A stretch of 64,000 bases of DNA, from the NCBI GenBank assembly GCA_905221605.1, contig CAJNDS010002093.1:50001-114000 (forward strand), in the 5' to 3' direction. The stretch is from Symbiodinium natans (lineage: Eukaryota; Sar; Dinophyceae; Suessiales; Symbiodiniaceae). Shown piece by piece: positions 57,511-64,000 of this stretch. Position 1 is the first letter of the stretch. Every line of letters begins with the position of its first letter. The notes under the pieces are model-generated. The model did not search any database and was not told the DNA's origin. It worked only from the letters and a program-made list of their open reading frames with translations. The translations under genes and the position numbers were made by a program.

Positions 57511-58377
57511 AGATGGTGTTGCCAAGCAGGTGGTGGAAGGGACATGGCACCAGTCACACAAGAGAGATCGGACGTGAGCCCGAAGCCCAAAAACGCTACG
57601 CGGCATGGTCTAGTGGTTTTTGAGAGGCCAGAAACCCGAAACCACATGAATACCCTCAGCCCCTAAACCCCAAACCCTAAACCCTAAACCCCCTCATCCC
57701 GAATCGAACTCTGCTGCTCCCCAGGACTTGAGGCCTAACGGTTGAAGCTTACTTTCAACCTTCATCCCACACCGAAACTCTGAGACTTGACCAGCCCTTT
57801 CCCTTCAATACCAAAAAAAGAAAGCGTTTCCAACTCTAGTCGCCAAGAAATGTGTTCCCGAATGCGTGGTGGACGGTTCTCGCTTTAAGAGTTGGGGTTC
57901 TGGAGGTTGGGAGTTTCGGGCATCGTACGTTTTGTGCTGAAAGCGATCGAAAGGGCCTGTCGGGTTCGTGGCTCCTGTCAGGGGGGAGCCGGGGGGGGGG
58001 GGGGGGGGAAGGGAAGGACCCCAGTTCACTATAATTCAAAGTCTAGAAGCCCCAAGCAGGGTACACTCATCTCGGGAAACTTTCATATTGGTATCTCTCT
58101 CAACCCTGAACCCTGTACTTGGGCCCCTAATTTAGAGGGAGTTGGCGAAGGGACGGGCGCCATGCCTGCCTGGTTGAGCTGCCCTTGTCAGCATTTGGGG
58201 TTAAGGGTCTTAGGGTTTAGGGTTTGGGCTTGGGGTTTGGGGCTAAGCCTTCAAACATGCATACTTCAGCACCCTTTAAAGGAGGCAAGGGAACATACCC
58301 TTTGAACCTAAAGCCTAAACCCTAAACCCTAAACCGCAACTAAACCTAAAACCACAAACCCCAAGCCCCAACCAGTC

Positions 58378-60409
58378 TTAGACGCGCGCCATCAAAGTCG
58401 CATAGAAGAGATCGAACTGGGCCTGAAGCTGTTGTGGATCTCCACGAGACCCAGTTTCTAGGGGTTTTTGGGCCCTGGCACTTAAAGCCTAAACGCAAAA
58501 CCCTAAACCCTAAACCCTAAACCCAAACCCAAAGCCCTAAACCCCAAACCCTAAACCCTGAAACCCTAAACCTTAAAACCCTAAGCCCTCAAATCAAACC
58601 CTATAAACATCCGTCAAATCCATCCGCAAGTCACGCCTGGGTTGAGGGTCTGTAGGGTTTAGGGTTTAGGGTTTAGGGTTTAGGGTTTAGAGTTTAGGGT
58701 TTAGGGTTGAGGGTTGAAGGGTTGAGGTTTGAAGGAGCATGGTCCGAAGGTGTTCAGTTCTCTGGTAACATAGGCGAAGAAGGGCTTTTGGGTTCAGGGG
58801 CTTGGCTTTCTTCCTGGGACTCAAACTTAGTTGCTGAGTTCTGAACCCAAAAGTGTACACTTTCAGTTCTATAGGTGATTAAAGTATCCCCAGAAGTGTA
58901 AAGCGCGGTCACTCAGCTACTAAGCAAAGGGAACTCCTAGACGCTTGTTTGCTGACTGAGGTGGCCGAGAAGTATCAACTCCTAATCCTGGTCATATACT
59001 ATAGATTTGTTCAAAGAACCCTCCAATCAATATTAAAGATTAATAAGCCCTGTATTGCCCTCATAAGGAAGAATACTGCTATCCTTTCGGGGTTCGTTAG
59101 CAAAACAGTTCTGGGGATCTTATCTGAGGTAATAAGTCCCTTAACTACTTGGTAGCCCAAGAACCATATGAAAATAAGGGTTTAGGGTTTAGGGTATAGG
59201 GTACCCTATTTTGTTGTTCGATACCTTCTCAGGGAAGTTAGAACCAACAAGAGGTGGCAAAAAGGGTACCACTGGGCTACCAAGACTAGTTCGTACAGCG
59301 AAAGGGGGGCCCCCTCCTTGGGGAAGAACCCCTAAACCCTAAACAGTAAACCCTAAACCGTACACCCTACACCCTAAACCCAACAACTTTCGACCGGCGA
59401 CTTCGAACCCAACATGCTTCTTGCTGCCGCGGAGCCTGATCCATCTGCCTTAAACAAAAACTTGCTCTGCATCATTTCTTGGGGTTCAAGTGAAATTTTA
59501 CGGACGAATATCTGCCTTCAGAACTTGCTTTGCGAAACTTTTTTGCGGGGTTCGAGGGTATGGAGGATTCATAAGGCTGTGAGGGCTTCGGGCTTCGGGA
59601 TGTGGGCTTCTTGCTTCGGGTATAGGATCTACTTGGAGGTTCGTGGTACTTATGAACCAATTCTAACTGCACTTATGACCCACTGATAAGCCCCTTAAGT
59701 GCCCTAATAGGATAATAAGTACAGTTATAGGTGCAGATATGATTGCTTCATAACCATGAACCTCTAAGTAGGGGGGTTAGGATTTCAGGGTTCTTGCGGC
59801 CCTTGGGCCTCTTCGGGCTATTGGGGTTCTTTTGGGGGGTTTAGGATTTAGGGTCTAGGGCTTTAGGGATTGAGAGTTTAGGGTTTAGGATTTAGGGTTT
59901 AGAGGTTTAGGCCGCGAGCCACCTGAGATCTCCGCCGCTGCGCGGGACGTCGCCCGAAAGCCTAAACCGAAACCTCATGAACCCTGAGCCCTACCCCACA
60001 CCTTACAAACCCTGCAAACCGGGTACAAGCTTTACAAGCCCCAGCTCTAGACCCTGCAGCCTCAAAACTCGAAACCTTAAACTTAAACCCTTGAACCCCA
60101 AACCCCGTGGCCTCAAAATTCCTGGCTCATGGTTGGGAAATATTAAAAATTTAAACGTATATTCCTTATTGGGTTTAAGTACCCTTAAAAATGTAAAATG
60201 TTACCCAACTACAAAGATTCGGGGGAAGCGGCCTGCTCGGCAGAGTTACTGTTTGGGTGCCTGGATCTTCTATGTCTGCAGCCACTCCAAACACCCGACG
60301 CAAAAACACAGAAACCCTGAACCTGAAACCTTTCAGAGTTTGGGGCTTATGGTCTGGGGTTTGGGGTTCAGGGTGTATGGTTTAGGATTTCAAGGTCAGG
60401 GGAAGCGCG

Positions 60410-60440
<31 letters not shown>

Positions 60441-60857
60441 CCCCCAATTCCACCGAACCCTAAAAAAGCCCTGCCCCCCCACCCCCCCCGCCCCTGCTTC
60501 CCTGAGAACTTCAAAAATGAGCGGCATGATGTCACCGAGGAAGGGCACCTGGCGAGGCAGGTCAAATTACCAGGGTATAGGGTTTAGGGTTTCGGGTTTA
60601 GGGGGAATAACCTTGAAGGGCTTGGGGCTTAGGGTTTGAAATCCTGCAAAGCCCGAACAACAAAAACCATAACGTACAAAGCCCTACAAATAACCCCCAA
60701 AATGGAAACCAACCCTACAAAGCCCTAACAAAGCAACAAAAAAGCCCAAAACCCTAAACCCTAAACCCGAAACCCTAAAAACGCTGGCCTTCTTGGCCAA
60801 CGCCTGGCCATTATTCGGCAAGGTGGACTGGAGGGCGGTCAGGACGTAGAAGCATCC
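58378..60857 (-). CDS. Multi-exon unknown helical protein
   Basis: Exon 60857-60783 reads GCFYVLTALQSTLPNNGQAL and AKKAS, then |GTTTTTAGG. Exon 60548-60498 continues VPFLGDIMPLIFEVLRE with GC donor GCAGGG. Exon 59466-59395 reads SKFLFKADGSGSAAARSMLG then SKSP|GTCGAA. These three are all phase 0. A terminal exon 58457-58378 includes QQLQAQFDLFYATLMARV and a stop, but needs phase 1, so a further exon is missing or it is a different gene. The first two exons read like amphipathic helices of a HEAT/ARM-type repeat protein, which is only a suggestion. The gap 58.83-59.77 kb contains two inverted-repeat elements. Plus-strand frames of 90 and 220 codons overlap and are probably shadows. Confidence 0.5.
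58828..59290. mobile_element. Dispersed element with TTAGTTGCTGAG and GGTAGCCCAAG ends
   Basis: It begins ACTTAGTTGCTGAGTTCTGA...AAGTGTACACTTTC and has an inverted partner GAAGTGTAAAGCGCGGTCAC...CAGCTACTAAG. The right part starts TTGGTAGCCCAAGAACCAT and ends GGGTACCACTGGGCTACCAA, also inverted. So two nested hairpins lie side by side. Related sequence occurs at 55.2-55.5 kb and in part at 33.4 kb. The 68-codon plus frame (58949-59155) between the hairpins is AT-rich and of no recognised family. The right hairpin holds two heptamers near its left arm (59177-59192). Confidence 0.55.
59630..59771. mobile_element. Family A hairpin MITE
   Basis: Left arm CTACTTGGAGGTTCGTGGTA and right arm ATAACCATGAACCTCTAAGT are imperfect inverted copies. 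The interior shares TAAGCCCCTTAAGTGCCCTA with the 15.0 kb copy. Confidence 0.7.
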
Positions 60858-62721
60858 CTTCCTTTGTGGTTTAGGGTTTAGGGTGTAGGGGTAGGGTGTA
60901 GGGTGTAGGGTGTAGGGTTTAGGGTTTAGGGTTTAGGGCTTACGGGCTCACGGCTTAGGGCCTAGGGCTTATAGGGCTCCATCGAAACCCTAAACCCTAC
61001 AAAATAGGGAGACACCAAGCCCTAAACCCTAGAAACAGACTCCTCCTAACCTTATGAAGCCCCTTGCCTGCAAAACCCCATATTTGGGTTTAGGATTTAG
61101 GGTTGAGGGTTTAGGGTTGAGGGTTTAGGGTTTAGGCTGTACCCCCAAACTGACTGCACACCAACCCTCAAAAGCCCTAATAACCCGCGAACAGAAAAAG
61201 TAAGTTTGGCGGTAAAGAAACGCCTTGAAACCCTTTTGCACACCTGTCAGACAACCCGTAAAAAAGCCCTAGCAACCTTTAACGAAACCTGTAACCCAAA
61301 CCCTAAACCCTAAACCCTAAAACCCTAAACCCTAAACCTTAAACCCTAAACCCCAAACCCTAGCCTTTCAAAACCCTTGAACACAGTAAGCTTGCCGAAC
61401 CCGGCGCCCTAAGCTTGGGGTTTAGGGTTCAGGGGTTTAGGGTTTAGTGGGTTTAATAAGTTTAGTATGTGACGGGCTCAGGGCTCAGGGTGTAGGGCTC
61501 TTCAGCTTTCAGGTTTTTTTGGGGGGTTTAGGGATGCTAAGGGCTTAGTGGGTGTGGGGGTTGGGCTTGTGCCAAAGCTTAGTAGGTTCAGAGCTTAGGA
61601 ATTCGGAGTGTTTGGGCTTTTGTATGTCTGCTGAGCTGCAGTAGGTTTCGCATGGTTAGCTAGCAGGTTTGGCAAGTTGAGTAATGTCTAGAAAACTCAT
61701 CATGGCTTAGAATTGTTTCCGGTGAATTTGTGCGCCTTCCTGGGATGAAAGGTGGAGGGGCAGGGCTTCAATTTGCTCAAATGGAGATTATGGGGGCGTA
61801 GGGTTTAGAGGGGGGGTTCAGGGTCTAGGGTGCAAGGTTTAGGGCATATTGGGGCTTTGAACACAGGAGTGCCCCCAACCAGACGCCCCAAAACAAGCCG
61901 GCAAAAGCAGATTCATGAACTTACTGAACTTAGTAAACTTACTAAACTCCCTAAACCCTACACCCAAAATCCTCAAGCCCTGAAGGGCCCCATGAAGCGG
62001 CTTTTGAAAGAGCGCAGCAGAACTGCGTTAGCAGTGGGAAACCGATGTGAAAACCTTGTGAAAACGGAACTGGGTTTAGGGTTTAGGGTTTAGGGTTTAG
62101 GGTTTAGGGTTTAGGGTTTAGGGTTTAGGGTCTAGGGTCTAGGGTCTAGGGTTTAGGGTTTAGGGTTTAGGGTTTAGGGTTTAGGGTTTAGGGTTTAGGG
62201 TTTAGGGTTTAGGGTTTAGGGTTTAGGGTTTAGGGTTGCTGCCCGGCCCTGGTTGATCGAGTTCTTTGCTCGTCGGCACCGGCTTGAAACAAAGTAAACC
62301 CTCGAAGGCCCCCAAAGCTCTAAACACATGGGCTTCCCTACAACCCCCTCTACAGGGTTTAGGGTTTAGGGGTTCGGGTTTAGTGTTGAGGGTCTAAACT
62401 CATGGGCTTCTCTACCCTTGGGGACGAAATGAAACCCTAAAAGGGCTTCTGGTTCATATACCTTAATGGAATTATAGCTAGTAAGGGGATATGACCCCAA
62501 TTTTACGGTTCATTTGGTCCTTAAGGACTCCCCCCCCCCCCCTCTGTACTACCTCTCACTCTCTCTATTTTTCTCCCTCTCTCTCTCTCTGTCTCTCTTA
62601 GTCTCTCTCTCTCTCTCTCTCTTTCTCTCTTTCTCTCTTTCTCTCTTTCTCTCTACCTCTCTCTCTCTATCTCCCTCACTCTCTCTCTCTCTCTCTCTTT
62701 CCCTCTCTCTTTCTCTCTCCT

Positions 62722-62761
<40 letters not shown>

Positions 62762-63204
62762 TCTATCTCTCTCTCTCTGAAACTAAACAGGAATCCTAAT
62801 ATGGAAATCCTACTCTAACCATGAGACTTCAAAATCAAAATAAAATCAGTATGCAATCAATATCATATCAATATAAAAATGCAGTATCAAACCAACATCA
62901 AATTCATTAAACAAAACAGAATATCAATAGGACCTGAACCCTGCATCGTCGGCTGGTCGTGTTGAAGAACACTCAGGTCCATGAACACTCAGGTCCACCC
63001 GGCCCGGGTTCTGCAAAGACTTAGGGTAGTTACATGGGCCCTTAATGTGGGCCCGCACCTCCATGAAAGGGCTCTGAGGTATGGGCCCTGAATTTGTATA
63101 GGGGTCAGGGGTATGTAAGGGGTCCCCTTTTAAGGGCCCGTACTACGAGACCATGTAGCTACCCTTAGAAAGGGAGGCCCCTCAGAAGTCCTTGAAGGTC
63201 ATGG
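60858..63204. repeat. Heptamers, CT microsatellite, exon-like islands
   Basis: GGGTGTA variant array 60889-60917. Perfect arrays 62073-62125 and 62150-62235. Island 61990-62070 reads MKRLLKERSRTALAVGNRCE on plus and is also open on minus. At 62282-62237 the minus strand reads PVPTSKELDQPGPGS after TTTCAAG. At 63016-62939 it reads NPGRVDLSVHGPECSSTRPA after the strong acceptor CTTTGCAG, possibly part of the ankyrin gene upstream. A family C element lies at about 63028-63180. Confidence 0.55.
62562..62780. repeat. (CT)n microsatellite
   Basis: CTCTCT tract of about 220 bases with CTTTCT interruptions. An 88-codon plus frame of leucine and serine is only its translation. An AT-rich unique stretch follows to about 62930. 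Confidence 0.95.
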
Positions 63205-63333
63205 CTAACGCGCCCCAGCAATCGCCCTCAAGCACGCGGCCGTCGCGTTTTCCGACAGCAGGCGCGCGATCTCGGCTCGGCCGTTTGCGGCTGCCTGAAT
63301 GAGAGCAGCGTCTTCCTCATGGTCGGCCAAGTC
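63205..63333 (-). CDS. Ankyrin-repeat exon, C-terminal or frame-ending
   Basis: After the acceptor AACGCCAG the minus strand reads DLADHEEDAALIQAAANGRA then EIARLLSENATAACLRA, ending in a TAG. The text ALIQAAANGRAEIARLLSE matches the ankyrin consensus: the helix-1 A...AA..G and helix-2 EI...LL patterns. Ankyrin repeats are protein-interaction modules of about 33 residues, and this exon holds one. The usual GA following LL is absent and the exon ends in a stop 19 residues later. It may be the true C terminus, or a donor before the stop was missed. A second copy of its beginning lies at about 63535-63490. Confidence 0.6.
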   Translation of the reverse strand, partial: DLADHEEDAALIQAAANGRAEIARLLSENATAACLRAIAGAR

Positions 63334-64000
63334 CTGGCGTTCTGGCTCTTAGTAGGGAGTCAGGGAAGTATGGTACCTATGGATATTCAAGATGGTTCTT
63401 AAAAAGGAAGTCAGGGAAGCAGGTACCTACATACTTTATATGGCTCTTAGTAGGGAATCAGGGAAGTAGGTACCTATATACGTTTGTGTGCCGCATCTTC
63501 CTCATGGTCTGCCAAGTCCTTAGTTCTCCCAGGGGGTCCATTTGTAGTACTCTTCTGGAAGTCGGGCCCTCCAAAACCCTACTTAGTAGGGTTTAGGGTT
63601 TAGCGTTTAGGGTTTAGGGTTTAGGGTTTAACCCTACTTAGTAGAGTTTCTGGTACCGAATTCCATAATGGTACGACAGATGGACCCAGTAGGTCTGGTT
63701 CTTAGTAGGGAATTAGGGAAGTAGGTACCTTATATCCCCCCGTATGTGGTTGTGTGTTGTGCGTTCTCTTCCCCCCACACCCCCCCCCCCCCCGCCCGAT
63801 GGTATCCCCCCCATGGTATACGGTCTTACACCCTAAAACCCTAAGACCCTAAACCCTAAACCCTGGAAGGCCTAAAGCCTGAAAACCCTAAAACCCTAAA
63901 CCCTAAAACTAACCACAACCGCACCACTGTCGGAGCTGCAAGTTTCTTCACCCGAGGGTAACCTTAAATAAAGGCAAAAGGGCCACAGATAAACCCTAGA
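63334..64000. repeat. Interspersed duplication block at the window end
   Basis: The phrase GGTTCTTAGTAGGGAATTAG or a close variant (GGGAAGTAGGTACCT following) recurs at about 63347, 63392, 63440 and 63700. Between copies, 63490-63535 repeats the start of the ankyrin exon with a few changes. Heptamers at 63590-63630 are flanked on both sides by ACCCTACTTAGTAG. C-runs lie at 63773-63797. Degenerate CCCTAAA follows to 64000. Confidence 0.6.

Larger units (their letters stand above)
55730..58377. repeat. Heptamers, duplicated 70-base segment, minisatellite, long perfect array
   Basis: A segment with CTCGGTTTTGGTCAAA, CCAGAAAACGAGA and CCGTCGATTTCAGTA occurs at 56117-56180 and 56513-56573. Between the copies lie TTGAAAAACC-type repeats. 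The minisatellite at 56620-57175 and heptamer array at 57200-57510 are listed separately. The island 57508-57600 reads GVAKQVVEGTWHQSHKRDRT and a stop on plus, and is open on minus. Confidence 0.55.

Noticed and set aside
57600-57640. tRNA gene suggested by TGGTCTAGTGGTT, identical to a tRNA-Glu A box
   Set aside because: No B box (GGTTCGANTCC) or acceptor stem pairing follows within 80 bases.
59977-60639. Plus-strand 220-codon frame
   Set aside because: Much of it is heptamer, poly-C and proline text, and it lies antisense to an in-phase minus-strand exon at 60548-60498.

Overview
This window looks like nuclear DNA of a eukaryote with an Arabidopsis-type TTTAGGG telomere sequence. A dinoflagellate or related alveolate fits best: very short exons, many GC as well as GT splice donors, AG|G junctions, genes packed mostly on one strand, and proteins with PDZ-like and ankyrin-like segments. 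This assignment is inference, because no rRNA, spliced-leader or organelle marker is present. It is not a chromosome end: the heptamer occurs in both orientations throughout 64 kb.

The dominant feature is the heptamer TTTAGGG/CCCTAAA, perfect and degenerate, covering a large part of the window in arrays of 20 to 300 bases. The arrays are broken by unique islands of about 50 to 300 bases. Many islands read as exons. When read on one strand, successive islands keep the same reading frame across the heptamer-filled gaps, and splice sites often fall inside the heptamer itself (donors such as GTTTAGG, acceptors such as GGGTTTAG). The repeat is therefore mainly intron and intergenic filler of a normal, gene-bearing region.

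Phase-consistent gene models, all on the minus strand, in window order: an unknown protein (about 2.3-7.0 kb); a second unknown (10.1-11.9 kb); a start exon at 15.6 kb; a well-supported unknown protein (19.76-21.04 kb); a weaker one (28.6-29.9 kb); one at 33.7-35.0 kb; one at 35.4-36.1 kb; a PDZ-repeat protein (37.4-43.2 kb); a coiled-coil protein (43.6-45.4 kb); a membrane-type C terminus (45.9-46.6 kb); a basic/coiled-coil protein (48.8-49.7 kb); one at 51.1-54.7 kb; a terminal exon at 55.7 kb; one at 58.4-60.9 kb; and an ankyrin-repeat exon at 63.2-63.3 kb. A possible plus-strand gene with a signal peptide lies at 31.45-32.79 kb.

Between and inside the genes lie several families of short inverted-repeat (MITE-like) elements, a 1.6 kb composite repeat block (17.8-19.4 kb), a GC-rich block (40.6-41.5 kb), a minisatellite (56.6-57.2 kb) and simple-sequence tracts. 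Some inverted-repeat elements carry heptamer arrays in the loop between their arms. Exons were translated by eye. Family names are given only where motifs are visible, and most products remain unknown.
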